A DNA stretch of 12,815 nucleotides, from the NCBI GenBank assembly GCA_031549925.1, contig JAVBPA010000053.1, positions 1-12,815 on the forward strand. The letters are read 5' to 3'. Position numbers and translations under genes: made by a program. The DNA is from JAVBPA01 sp031549925. GTDB taxonomy: Bacteria > Bacillota > Clostridia > Oscillospirales > CAG-272. Under the pieces are notes generated by a model. It was not told where the DNA came from. It worked only from the letters and a program-made list of their open reading frames with translations, and made no database searches. This document shows positions 1 through 7,752 of the stretch, in pieces. Every line of letters starts with the position of its first letter. The stretch's first letter is position 1.

Positions 1-2
1 TC

Positions 3-1511
3 AAAGGTGATATTAATTCTTTTATATTGATGCGTAACGGATTTATTGCGGCGGAAGGATATTGGAAACCGTATAAAGCGGAATACGAACATATGATGTT
101 TTCATTGTCAAAATCATTTACCGCTATTGCGGCAGAATTTGCCGAAAGCGAAGGGAAACTCGACATGGACAAACCTGCAATCGATTATTTTCCCGTTTAC
201 CGCGATTTAATACATAAGCCTTCTGATAAAATATTGAAAATCAAAGTCCGCCATTTGCTTTCAATGTGCTCGGGGCATAAACCGAATGCGGATTATATTT
301 TTGAGTATAAGGATTGCGTCAAGGCGTTTTTAACTTCTTCCCCGGAAGGTGAACCGGGAGCATTTTTTGCATATAACACCGCCGCTACCTATATGATATC
401 GGCTATTATAAGCAATATATACGGTCTTTCTCTTACAGAATTTTTAACTCCCCGTTTATTTGAGCCTCTTGGAATTGAAAATATATATTGGGATAAATGT
501 GCCGGGAATATCGACTACGGAGGATTCGGTCTTAATATCAAAACTGAGGATATAGCAAAATTCGGTCAGTTTTTATTATCGGGAGGCAAATACGGAGGAA
601 AATCTTTGATTGATGAAAGATATATCCGCGATGCCGTTAAAAAACATATCAATAACTATACTGAGACAAAATATCCTTTCCTTGATGATTTTCAAGATGA
701 AATTTTACCTTTCGGAGCGATGAAAAATGATTGGGCTCAGGGATATTCACGTCAATTCTGGCGCTGCGTTCCAAACGGAATTTATCGGGGAGACGGAGCG
801 TTCGGTCAGCTATGTGTTGTAATGCCTGAATATGACGCGGTTCTAGCCGTAACAGCGGGAGTTGAAGATATGCAGGGTGAACTTACCGCAATATGGGAAA
901 ATTTTATACCCAAAGCTTTTCCGGAAAATGTAAAATATGATTTTAAAGTACAGCAGGAACTCGATAAAATCCTCGGAAGCTTAACGATTAAAACACCTTT
1001 ATATACCGGAAGAGATACATATTTTAACGATATGAACGGCAGGGTATATCAATGTTGTTCTAATAATTTAGCATTTGATTCGATAGGCTTCGAATACGGC
1101 AGCGATTATGATACAATTTATATAAAAAATATATACAGTGAAGAATTTAAATTGAAAGCAGGGCATAATGCCTGGATAGACAACGATTTTTCACATAATA
1201 ACCATAAAAACAAAACAAATCCAACATCTATTTCGCATGCTTTAGCCGAAGGATTTATAGGTTCGGATTATAAATATTCACATATTTCGGCTGCCTGCGC
1301 CTTTGAAGATGATACCTATATCTTAAAATATATACAAAACCGTACTCCTTTTTCAGCCGAATTAAGATTTAGAATAGTTAATTATGGAAGAATAAATTCT
1401 TCCGGAAGAATAGATTCTTCTGAAAGAATAAATTCTGATAGAATAGAATGCAGTGTTTCGCAATATCCCGGAGGAAGAAAAAATGTTTTTATATGTTTTA
1501 TAAAAAGATAA
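3..1511 (+). CDS. Serine hydrolase, beta-lactamase class C / PBP-like family (5'-partial)
   Basis: The frame is open to the left edge. The TTG at 27 has in-frame coding before it (…GDINSFI), and this matches the start of the family's usual 'vlrhGkvvaEgyw' strand, so the true start lies outside the window. Counting from the codon at 27, the SxxK nucleophile motif is Ser26-Leu-Ser-Lys29, the second motif is Tyr116-Asn117, and a third-motif equivalent is RGDGAFGQ (254-261), followed by a VVMPEYDAVLAVTAG strand. These are the active-site elements of the class C beta-lactamase / D-aminopeptidase / esterase fold. Members hydrolyse peptides, esters or beta-lactams through an acyl-serine, and the substrate cannot be told from sequence. 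About 190 residues follow the catalytic core, as in family members with a C-terminal beta domain, and this tail holds a short tandem repeat (1386-1448). No clear intrinsic terminator follows. The family call is firm; resistance to beta-lactams should not be assumed. Confidence 0.85.
   Translation, partial: KGDINSFILMRNGFIAAEGYWKPYKAEYEHMMFSLSKSFTAIAAEFAESEGKLDMDKPAIDYFPVYRDLIHKPSDKILKIKVRHLLSMCSGHKPNADYIFEYKDCVKAFLTSSPEGEPGAFFAYNTAATYMISAIISNIYGLSLTEFLTPRLFEPLGIENIYWDKCAGNIDYGGFGLNIKTEDIAKFGQFLLSGGKYGGKSLIDERYIRDAVKKHINNYTETKYPFLDDFQDEILPFGAMKNDWAQGYSRQFWRCVPNGIYRGDGAFGQLCVVMPEYDAVLAVTAGVEDMQGELTAIWENFIPKAFPENVKYDFKVQQELDKILGSLTIKTPLYTGRDTYFNDMNGRVYQCCSNNLAFDSIGFEYGSDYDTIYIKNIYSEEFKLKAGHNAWIDNDFSHNNHKNKTNPTSISHALAEGFIGSDYKYSHISAACAFEDDTYILKYIQNRTPFSAELRFRIVNYGRINSSGRIDSSERINSDRIECSVSQYPGGRKNVFICFIKR
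1386..1448 (+). repeat. 18-bp in-frame tandem repeat (3.5 copies) inside the serine hydrolase gene
   Basis: Units lie at 1386-1403, 1404-1421 and 1422-1439, with a half unit at 1440-1448. The first two differ at two positions; the third is more diverged at its ends. The unit is six codons long, so copy-number change keeps the frame, and it encodes GRINSS, GRIDSS, ERINSD and RIE. It lies near the C-terminus, away from the catalytic motifs, probably in a surface loop between beta strands. This is read directly from the sequence; any functional effect is unknown. Confidence 0.85.
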
Positions 1512-1898
1512 AAACAGTTAAAAAAATATTTAATAACATGCGATTTTTCAATTGGTTTAATATGTAAATATGTAAATTTTTCATTTTTTCTTAATTATTT
1601 ATCATTAATTAGATTGACAAACGTTAATGAAAGTACTATACTGTCTTAAGTTCAGCAAAAATTTAACTATTATATTTAAGAATTATTTTTATTATTTGGT
1701 AGTATAAATCATTTATTGATAATGACTGCTGTTTTTTTGCGGCAAAATTTATAATAAAGAAGCTTTAATATAGTCTATTTTATATAAACAAACAAAATCC
1801 GTATGCAAAATTTTTATTTTAAAAAAAAGCATATGTTAAGTTTTTTGTTTTTTTATTTTAAAGTTGTTCTCTTGTAATAACAAAAAATAAAACGCCCA
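1512..1898. other. AT-rich intergenic region carrying the leader of the phosphodiesterase gene
   Basis: These 387 bases contain no credible ORF. They hold one consensus promoter (1614-1642) and, after it, about 250 bases of untranslated leader rich in A and T runs. A short palindrome TTTTGC-G-GCAAAA sits at 1735-1747, and a weak, AT-dominated dyad (TATGC/GCATA) surrounds 1803-1835; neither looks like a convincing terminator. I looked for the conserved parts of cyclic-di-GMP riboswitches (GEMM-I/II), given the downstream gene, and did not find them. Confidence 0.6.
1614..1642 (+). promoter_or_regulatory. Sigma-70/SigA-type promoter of the EAL-domain gene
   Basis: TTGACA (1614-1619), a 17-base spacer and TATACT (1637-1642) form a near-perfect housekeeping promoter. 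Transcription should start near 1649, about 270 bases before the preferred start codon at 1923, giving an unusually long leader. Confidence 0.85.
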
Positions 1899-1909
1899 TT
1901 GACGGCATC

Positions 1910-1915
1910 GGATGG
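1910..1915 (+). promoter_or_regulatory. Shine-Dalgarno site that selects the ATG at 1923
   Basis: GGATGG lies seven bases before the ATG at 1923. The alternative TTG at 1899 has no purine-rich site at a useful distance. The ATG start also gives a normal signal-peptide/membrane-anchor N-terminus (MFLYKPRIK, then a hydrophobic core), which supports it. Confidence 0.6.
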
Positions 1916-1922
1916 AAACTGT

Positions 1923-4778
1923 ATGTTTTTGTATAAACCGCGTATAAAAATTAATATTTCGTTATTTTTATTTTATATAATTATAATATCATATTTTTTT
2001 ACAATTTTTCCGAAAGCGGCAGAAAACGGCGAAAATAAAACTGTGCGTGTCGGATGGTTTGATTATTCAGAGTATCAGCATACTTTACAGGATGGAACAA
2101 TATATGGATATAATTACGAAGTTTATCAGGAAATAGCGAAAAAAGCCGGTTGGGATATAGAATATATCGGTGGTACAGTATCTCTTTTGTATGAAAAACT
2201 TCTTAATGATGAAATTGATCTGATCGGTTGTCTTCCTATTAATGAAAAACGCGCGGAAGAATGTCTTTTTTTAAATTCGTTTACTCAAGCCAGCTATAAT
2301 TCTATTTATACTTCAAAAAACAGTCCTCTTGCTTATGATGATTTCAAAGCGTTTAATGGTATAAATATCGGGGTTTTAGAAGATTATGATTTAAAGATAT
2401 TAGAAGAATACGCAAATCAAAATAAATTTTCTTTTAATATAAAATATTACAAGACACAATCAGAAATAAAAAACGCTTTATTAAAAGGTATCATTGATGC
2501 AGGTATTGATGAAGGGTTTGTTTCCGATACCGAGCTTAGAGTTATTTCTAAATTTTCAAATACTCCTCTTTATTATTTTATTAATAAAAAAAATTCAGAG
2601 CTATATTCGGAACTAAAAAGTATAATAGATTATATAACACTGGAGAATCCCGATTTTATAAAAAATCTTAACCAAAAGTATTTTTCAAATACCAATACAT
2701 ATTTTAAACTGACAAGCGAAGAATATGAATTTGTAAAATCATGCCGTGTTTTGAACGTTATGTATAATGAAAATTGGTATCCGCTTGAATATGCGTCATC
2801 CAAAGGTTTTTCGGGAATTATTTCCAGTATATATGAAGTTATATCCGAAATGACAGGACTAAATTTTAATTATTTTAAGGGTGATAAGTTATATAACAAT
2901 TCAGCAGATATTATCTCCTCGGTAGAATATAATCATTCTTCTTTCAACGGACGGGGGTTTTCTTTGACCAATCCTTTTTTGAGTTTGGCTTTATCGATGA
3001 TAACGCGTCCTGACAGTGTAATAAGTTCGGGAAAAACCGCTACTACTATTAATTTTTATTCCTATGAACGTTTAAATTATGATTTTTCGTTTTATAATTC
3101 CGCTGAAGAGTGTCTGAACGCGTTATTAAAAAAAGAAGTTGAATCTGTTATTATAAATTCTTATTCTGCGACAAATTTGCTGGTTAAAAATCCATATAAA
3201 TCTTTTATAACAAATCCCCTTCAAGGGTTTGTATTTAATCTGTCTATTGCGGTAAACAACGATCTCGATCCTATACTTATATCAATTTTGAATAAAGCTA
3301 TTGCTTCGATATCTACCGAAGAAATGACCGATATTATAGTTCGGAATACTATAAGCGCACAGAATATCGGATTTATCGAATCTCTTAACCGTGTTCCTCC
3401 TTACATAATATTGTTTTTTACAATAATATTGCTTAGTATAATAATTGTTTTGGCGTTTTTGGTTGTAATACGAATTAAAAACGAAAAAGATATCCAGCAA
3501 CTACTCGAAACGGACCGTCTGACGGGACTTTTGAATAGAAGAGGGTTTGAATCAGAAGTAAAAGATATATTGACGCGTTCGCCCAAAAGCAGATTTTTTA
3601 CGATGATTGCTTTCGATATAAGTCATTTTGAAATGTATAATTCATTGTACGGTTTTTCACGCGGCGATGAACTGTTATGCACCGTTGCCAATGTATTGAA
3701 AGAGGAATGTAAAGAATATGAAGCATGCGCCAGAATTTCAGCAGACAACTTCGCATGTTTAATGAATGATGAAAATATAGATTTTATTATTAAGCGAATA
3801 ACGGAAATAAACGTAAAGCTGCAATTATTGTCAGGAAATAATTCTCTTCTTATAAGCTACGGATTGCGGGAAATACGTGACAGAACACTTCCTATCAGTA
3901 CAATGTACGATCGCGCTGTTATCGCTAAAAGGACTGTCAAAGGTAATTACAACCGTAATATAGCTGTTTATGATAACGAATTATACTTAAAACAAGCAGA
4001 AGATAAAATTCTTACGGACAGCATGGATCAAGCATTGAAAAACGGTGAATTCGTTGCTGTATACCAACCGAAATATGACGTAAAAACGCAGAAAATCGTA
4101 GGAGCTGAAGCTTTGGTTAGATGGTACCGTCCGGACGGTAAAATTATCCCTCCTAATCGTTTTATTTCTCTTTTTGAAAGCAACGGACAGATAAGCAGAC
4201 TTGATAATTATATGTTTGAAACAGTTTGCCGCTATATTGCTTTGATAATAAAAAAAGGGATAAAACCTCTTCCGGTGTCTGTAAACTTTTCCCGGGCTCA
4301 TCTCTATGAATTGGATTTTGCCGATAATTTATTGAAAATAACGCGCGATTATAATATTCCCGCTCATTTGCTTGAAATAGAACTTACTGAATCCGCATTT
4401 ATTAACAATCAGGATTTATTGATTAAAATAATCGGTGATCTCCATGACCGGAATTTTTTAGTCTCAATCGATGATTTCGGAAGCGGTTATTCATCATTAA
4501 ATATGATAAAAGATGTCAATTTCGATATAATGAAGCTTGACCGCGGATTTATGTCATCTACCGGAGAAAATCAAAGAGCTGCCGATATTATAAAATGTAT
4601 GATTGAACTGGCTGCCCGGCTTGGAATTAAAACACTTGCCGAAGGTGTTGAAACAATAGAACAATTTAATTTTTTGCGCGATATCGGGTGCGACATGATA
4701 CAAGGTTATTATTTTTCTAAACCGGTGGACAGCGATAAATTTGTTGATATGATAACTAATTTACTTCAGGAAATATAA
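1923..4778 (+). CDS. Membrane sensor c-di-GMP phosphodiesterase: tandem SBP_bac_3-like sensors, degenerate GGDEF, EAL
   Basis: Predicted 951 residues. Order: cationic N-terminus and hydrophobic signal segment (~1-30); a periplasmic-binding-like domain (~40-260) with the SBP_bac_3 pattern VRVGWFDYSEY…GYNYEVYQEIAKKAG; a second, more diverged one (~263-485, RVLNVMYNENWYPLEY…); a transmembrane helix (~494-520); a GGDEF domain from Asp531; and an EAL domain to the C-terminus. The GGDEF signature is replaced by SADNF (606-610), so cyclase activity is unlikely, although the metal-site FDIS aspartate and the overall fold remain. The EAL domain keeps the catalytic set: Glu729 (EAL), the NFS asparagine, ELTE, Asp850-Asp851 (DDFGSGYSS), the MKLDR lysine, AEGVE (906-910) and QGYYF. 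I infer that it hydrolyses c-di-GMP to pGpG in the cytoplasm in response to an extracellular small ligand such as an amino acid. The tandem sensor layout resembles BvgS/EvgS sensor kinases. It is monocistronic, with its own promoter (1614) and terminator (4811). The ligand is unknown. Confidence 0.92.
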   Translation: MFLYKPRIKINISLFLFYIIIISYFFTIFPKAAENGENKTVRVGWFDYSEYQHTLQDGTIYGYNYEVYQEIAKKAGWDIEYIGGTVSLLYEKLLNDEIDLIGCLPINEKRAEECLFLNSFTQASYNSIYTSKNSPLAYDDFKAFNGINIGVLEDYDLKILEEYANQNKFSFNIKYYKTQSEIKNALLKGIIDAGIDEGFVSDTELRVISKFSNTPLYYFINKKNSELYSELKSIIDYITLENPDFIKNLNQKYFSNTNTYFKLTSEEYEFVKSCRVLNVMYNENWYPLEYASSKGFSGIISSIYEVISEMTGLNFNYFKGDKLYNNSADIISSVEYNHSSFNGRGFSLTNPFLSLALSMITRPDSVISSGKTATTINFYSYERLNYDFSFYNSAEECLNALLKKEVESVIINSYSATNLLVKNPYKSFITNPLQGFVFNLSIAVNNDLDPILISILNKAIASISTEEMTDIIVRNTISAQNIGFIESLNRVPPYIILFFTIILLSIIIVLAFLVVIRIKNEKDIQQLLETDRLTGLLNRRGFESEVKDILTRSPKSRFFTMIAFDISHFEMYNSLYGFSRGDELLCTVANVLKEECKEYEACARISADNFACLMNDENIDFIIKRITEINVKLQLLSGNNSLLISYGLREIRDRTLPISTMYDRAVIAKRTVKGNYNRNIAVYDNELYLKQAEDKILTDSMDQALKNGEFVAVYQPKYDVKTQKIVGAEALVRWYRPDGKIIPPNRFISLFESNGQISRLDNYMFETVCRYIALIIKKGIKPLPVSVNFSRAHLYELDFADNLLKITRDYNIPAHLLEIELTESAFINNQDLLIKIIGDLHDRNFLVSIDDFGSGYSSLNMIKDVNFDIMKLDRGFMSSTGENQRAADIIKCMIELAARLGIKTLAEGVETIEQFNFLRDIGCDMIQGYYFSKPVDSDKFVDMITNLLQEI

Positions 4779-4810
4779 TCTTATAAATATTTGTTTTTGT
4801 ATTTTTTGCG

Positions 4811-4844
4811 GTGCGGATTTTTTGATTGAAATCCGCACTTTTTT
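4811..4844 (+). terminator. Intrinsic terminator after the EAL-domain gene
   Basis: A perfect 10-bp stem (GTGCGGATTT at 4811-4820 with AAATCCGCAC at 4829-4838) has an 8-base loop and is followed by six T. It lies 32 bases after the stop codon. Confidence 0.93.
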
Positions 4845-4892
4845 ATTGTGAAAACAATCATTTAACAAACCATTAACATTTCATGATTTTTA

Positions 4893-4921
4893 TTTACATT
4901 CTGCTGTTTATGTGCTAGTAT
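4893..4921 (+). promoter_or_regulatory. Promoter of the CBM9-like surface protein gene (extended -10)
   Basis: TTTACA (4893-4898), a 17-base spacer and TAGTAT (4916-4921), with a TGn extension (4913-4915) just before the -10. It lies between the preceding terminator and the gene, so this gene is transcribed on its own from about 4928. Confidence 0.8.
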
Positions 4922-4939
4922 AAAAAACATAAATTAATT

Positions 4940-4945
4940 AGGAGG
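4940..4945 (+). promoter_or_regulatory. Strong ribosome binding site (AGGAGG)
   Basis: A full AGGAGG lies nine bases before the ATG at 4955. It is the best Shine-Dalgarno sequence in the window and suggests high expression of the surface protein. Confidence 0.88.
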
Positions 4946-4954
4946 ATTTATCAT

Positions 4955-5890
4955 ATGATTAAAAACAAAATCGTATCAATAATTGTTGCATTAAGTTTTA
5001 TGCTTGTTGCAGTGATGATGTTCCAGCCTGCGGTTTATGCTGCCGCTCCGCAAATAACATTGCAAAAAACGAACAATGCTCCGTTGATTGACGGAAAACT
5101 TGACAATGATATATATGTTAAACTTCATGATTTTTATGCTGTTGACGGTTTTCATTTAGGAAATGATCCTAATAAAGAAATCAAAGGTGAAACATACGCT
5201 ACTTGGGACGACAAATGTTTTTATGCGTTTACTATAGTTCATGCTGAAAATCATGAAGTAGGTGTAGCACCCGCGATTGATATGGGGTACGGAACTGTCG
5301 GTTATGCTGCTCTGATAGCCACGGAACCCGAAGGAAGCTGGACGGATGACATGCGTGTCGAACTTGGCTGCGGCGTCACAAACGAAGGTGAGCAGCAATG
5401 GAAAACATGTTCTCCCGCCGATATAAAAGACAGCTCAGACGATTTATTGATATATAAAACACAACCTTTCCAGTCATTTTCATTGCGTGATGAAACTAAT
5501 AAATTGACTTACTACGAATTTGCGATTCCGTGGTCTCTGGTTGACCGCACAAATACAATAAGTTTTACTGAAGGCCATAAGATCACTTATAATTATTCTT
5601 ACACAGTCCATACATATGATGAATATATCGCTTCAAATATGCAGGCTGTCGAAATGGGCGGCGGTATTTGGAACGGTTCTTATAGTGATGGTATGGTTAT
5701 AACACTCGGCGCAGCTCCCGTTTCCGAAACAACCGCAGCTCCTGAAACTCAGCAAACAGAAGCACTTTCAACACCCGCAACTGCTCCTGCGGCTCAAACT
5801 TTTGACCCATTCTTCGCTTTGACCGCAATTGTTTCAATTGCCGGTTCGGCAGCAGTTATAGTTTATAAATCGAAAAAGCAACAAAAATAG
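4955..5890 (+). CDS. Secreted, membrane-anchored CBM9/DOMON-like carbohydrate-binding protein
   Basis: This 311-residue protein has a signal peptide (MIKNK, then a hydrophobic core, with cleavage near VYA-AAP at ~29-31). Residues ~33-252 form a beta-rich domain with CBM9/DOMON hallmarks: IDGKLD (45-50), a YATWDDKCFYAF strand, YYEFAIPWSLV, and a closing strand before the linker. A Ser/Thr/Pro/Ala/Glu-rich linker (~254-279) leads to QTFD (281-284), a hydrophobic segment (~285-304) and a lysine-rich tail (KSKKQQK). No enzymatic domain is attached. I infer a surface protein that binds glycans or another small ligand and is held at the membrane or wall by its C-terminus; LPxTG itself is absent. 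It is monocistronic, with a strong promoter and ribosome binding site, and convergent with glnA. The specific ligand is unknown, and a haem- or sugar-binding DOMON role is possible. Confidence 0.82.
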   Translation: MIKNKIVSIIVALSFMLVAVMMFQPAVYAAAPQITLQKTNNAPLIDGKLDNDIYVKLHDFYAVDGFHLGNDPNKEIKGETYATWDDKCFYAFTIVHAENHEVGVAPAIDMGYGTVGYAALIATEPEGSWTDDMRVELGCGVTNEGEQQWKTCSPADIKDSSDDLLIYKTQPFQSFSLRDETNKLTYYEFAIPWSLVDRTNTISFTEGHKITYNYSYTVHTYDEYIASNMQAVEMGGGIWNGSYSDGMVITLGAAPVSETTAAPETQQTEALSTPATAPAAQTFDPFFALTAIVSIAGSAAVIVYKSKKQQK

Positions 5891-5904
5891 TAATAAGTAA
5901 TAAT

Positions 5905-5937
5905 AAAATCGCAGGGTTGATAATTCCCTGCGATTTT
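5905..5937 (+). terminator. Bidirectional intrinsic terminator between the CBM9-like gene and glnA
   Basis: A perfect 12-bp stem (AAAATCGCAGGG at 5905-5916 with CCCTGCGATTTT at 5926-5937) has a 9-base loop. T-rich sequence follows on both strands. It ends the + strand surface-protein gene 14 bases after its stop and can also stop glnA transcripts coming from the right. Confidence 0.92.
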
Positions 5938-6024
5938 TATTTGTTTAGGTTGGAATAAGCGGTTTTTCTTCGAAAGACCCTAAAAAACTTTTGATAAAGA
6001 AGAGCAAAAATTACAAGTTTTTTG

Positions 6025-6047
6025 TTACTTTTTTTCAAAAAAAGTAA
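6025..6047. repeat. 23-bp near-perfect palindrome next to the 3' end of glnA
   Basis: TTACTTTTTTT (6025-6035) and AAAAAAAGTAA (6037-6047) are perfect inverted arms around a single C. It lies 24 bases beyond the glnA stop codon. Neither strand has a clear T run after it, so it is not a textbook terminator. From memory, similar T-run/A-run palindromes are scattered between genes in clostridial genomes; that it is such a dispersed element here is unverified. Confidence 0.6.
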
Positions 6048-6070
6048 ACGCACCCCGTTATCTTAATACT

Positions 6071-7501
6071 TTATATATCGTAAGACATTTCGAATTCAAC
6101 AGGGTGAGGAAGTTGATTATATCTGGAGGTATCGCGGCGCCTTTTAGCGATCCATATATCTATAAGTTTTTCGGGGAAAACTCCGCCGGCTGTCAGGAAA
6201 TCATGATCCAGTTGCAGCGCATCAAGAGATTCATCGAGCGATCTTGGTAATTGTTTTATCTTTTTTTGTTCCTCGGGGGACAAATTGTATAAATTAAAAT
6301 CGTACGGACCATAGCCCTCTTTATTGGGATCAATTTTCTTTTGTATTCCGTCGAGTCCTGCCATAAGTATAGCCGCATAAGCATAATAAGGATTGCATGT
6401 TCCGTCCGGGCTGCGGAGTTCAAAGCGTTTTTTTGAGGGACCTTTTGCATAGGCAGGTATACGGATTACGCTGCTGCGGTTCGATGTCGCGTAACCGATT
6501 GTTACAGGTGCTTCATAACCGGGAACTAACCGTTTATATGAATTGGTGCTTGGATTTGTGAAAGCGCAGAGGGACCTTGCGTGGGTGAGAAGTCCGCCGA
6601 TAAAATATAAAGCTGTATCACTCAATTGAGAATAACCGTTTTCATCGTAGAAAAGAGGTTCTCCGTTTTTAAATAAATGCATATGAACATGAAGACCGTT
6701 TCCGGCTTCAGCAAACAAAGGTTTCGGCATAAAAGTTGCGGTTTTATTTTCCATTGCGGCGGAATTTTTTATTATATATTTAGTCATCATGGTTTTGTCA
6801 GCCATTTCAAGCATAGAACCCATTTCAACTTCAATTTCAAGCTGTCCGGGGCCGCCTACTTCATGATGATGATATTTTACTAATATACCTTGTTTCTCCA
6901 TTAGCAAGGTAACACGCGAACGGAATCCGCTCAATTTATCGAGAGGAGGAGCCATATGATAACCGCCCTTATGAGGCATTTTATAGCCGAGATTATATTC
7001 TAAAATACCGGTATTCCATTCGGCTTGCTCAGAGTCTATCTTATAATTTGATTCGTTGGGCGAAACATTATAGCTTATATGATCAAAAACATGAAATTCA
7101 AATTCCGGACCTATACGCATCTCATCGGCTATACCGGTTTTTTTCATATATTCTTCGGCGTGGTAAGCTACATTTCGCGGATCTTGATCAAAACGGCGGT
7201 TTACAGGTAAATCTATAACATAGACATCTCCTATCATGGCAAGGGTTGGAACTTCGGCAAAAGCGTCGACATACGCGCTTTTCAAATCCGGAACAAAGAC
7301 CATATCGCTTTTTTCGACGGGAGCAAATCCATAGTTTGAACCGTCAAATCCGATTCCGTATTCCAATGTATCATCTGTAAATCTATCGGTAGGCATTGTA
7401 AGGTGACGCCAACGTCCGTCAAGATCAATCATCATAAAATCGATCATTTTTATTTCGTTATCCGCACAAAACTTTTTTGCTGTTTCTAAATTATCAAACA
7501 T
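6071..7501 (-). CDS. glnA: Glutamine synthetase, type I (beta-type features)
   Basis: The 476-residue enzyme makes glutamine from glutamate, ammonia and ATP in the cytoplasm, the central ammonium-assimilation step, as a presumed dodecamer. Visible signatures: the FDGS loop (52-55); metal-binding EFEF (133-136); HHHEVGGPGQLEIE (211-224); NGLHVH (268-273); NSYKRLVPGYEAPV (320-333) with the flap Glu330; NRSSVIRIP (341-349); and RFELRSPDGTCNPYYAYAAILMAGLDG. The C-terminus NLYNLSPEE…AGGVFPEKLID…PHPVEFE closely parallels the E. coli enzyme. Tyr405 aligns with the adenylylated Tyr397 there, and the EWNTG…KGGYHMAPP stretch matches the beta-subtype insertion. The sequence HHEVGGPGQ replaces the E. coli HHEVATAGQ. 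The start is fixed by GGAG seven bases upstream. It is monocistronic, with a consensus promoter at 7575-7603. The identity is certain. Whether it is controlled by adenylylation depends on a glnE gene not present here. Confidence 0.97.
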   Translation of the reverse strand: MFDNLETAKKFCADNEIKMIDFMMIDLDGRWRHLTMPTDRFTDDTLEYGIGFDGSNYGFAPVEKSDMVFVPDLKSAYVDAFAEVPTLAMIGDVYVIDLPVNRRFDQDPRNVAYHAEEYMKKTGIADEMRIGPEFEFHVFDHISYNVSPNESNYKIDSEQAEWNTGILEYNLGYKMPHKGGYHMAPPLDKLSGFRSRVTLLMEKQGILVKYHHHEVGGPGQLEIEVEMGSMLEMADKTMMTKYIIKNSAAMENKTATFMPKPLFAEAGNGLHVHMHLFKNGEPLFYDENGYSQLSDTALYFIGGLLTHARSLCAFTNPSTNSYKRLVPGYEAPVTIGYATSNRSSVIRIPAYAKGPSKKRFELRSPDGTCNPYYAYAAILMAGLDGIQKKIDPNKEGYGPYDFNLYNLSPEEQKKIKQLPRSLDESLDALQLDHDFLTAGGVFPEKLIDIWIAKRRRDTSRYNQLPHPVEFEMSYDI

Positions 7502-7574
7502 ACTACTTCTCCGTCAAGACGATAAATTTTACTTTTTTATACAATAATATTTGAAATATACATACTAACTTATC

Positions 7575-7603
7575 AGTATATTCTTATTTTATTATTTTGT
7601 CAA
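7575..7603 (-). promoter_or_regulatory. Promoter of glnA
   Basis: On the - strand, TTGACA (7603-7598), a 17-base spacer and TATACT (7580-7575) give a full-consensus promoter. The start is expected near 7568, leaving a leader of about 65 bases. A 5-bp dyad ATACT-N8-AGTAT (7562-7579) overlaps the -10 and start site and could be an operator, but it is short enough to be chance. Confidence 0.88.
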
Positions 7604-7723
7604 CGATTGAGATTTAATAAAAATTTTATTCAAAAAATATTTCCAAAATATATTTATTTTTATCACATCGGAAAAATTATTAGCTTATGATTTGATGAAA
7701 CAGCAGAGATGGAATAACAAAGC

Positions 7724-7752
7724 TTGAAATTATACAAAGTATTTGATATACT
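7724..7752 (+). promoter_or_regulatory. Promoter of the GH127-like gene (extended -10)
   Basis: TTGAAA (7724-7729), a 17-base spacer and TATACT (7747-7752), with TGA just before the -10. A 6-bp dyad AAGTAT-N5-ATACTT (7737-7753) spans the -10 and could bind a regulator; this is weak evidence. Confidence 0.82.

Noticed and set aside
27..29. TTG at 27 as the start of the serine hydrolase
   Set aside because: The frame is open upstream to the edge and encodes expected family sequence, and no ribosome binding site is visible.
1800..1836. Possible terminator/attenuator hairpin (TATGC/GCATA dyad)
   Set aside because: Only five paired bases with mismatched A runs inside; too weak to support.
1643..1898. 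Cyclic-di-GMP riboswitch in the leader of the EAL gene
   Set aside because: The conserved GEMM core sequences and stems are not present; the region is nearly all A and T.
1899..1922. TTG start at 1899 for the EAL-domain gene
   Set aside because: There is no Shine-Dalgarno site before it, and it adds eight polar residues ahead of a normal signal segment; the ATG at 1923 has GGATGG at 7-base spacing.
3987..4301. Open frame on the - strand inside the EAL domain
   Set aside because: It lies opposite strongly conserved EAL coding sequence, and the product has no recognisable features; a shadow.
7502..7640. GlnR-type operator before glnA
   Set aside because: No TGTNA-N7-TNACA match was recognised near the promoter.
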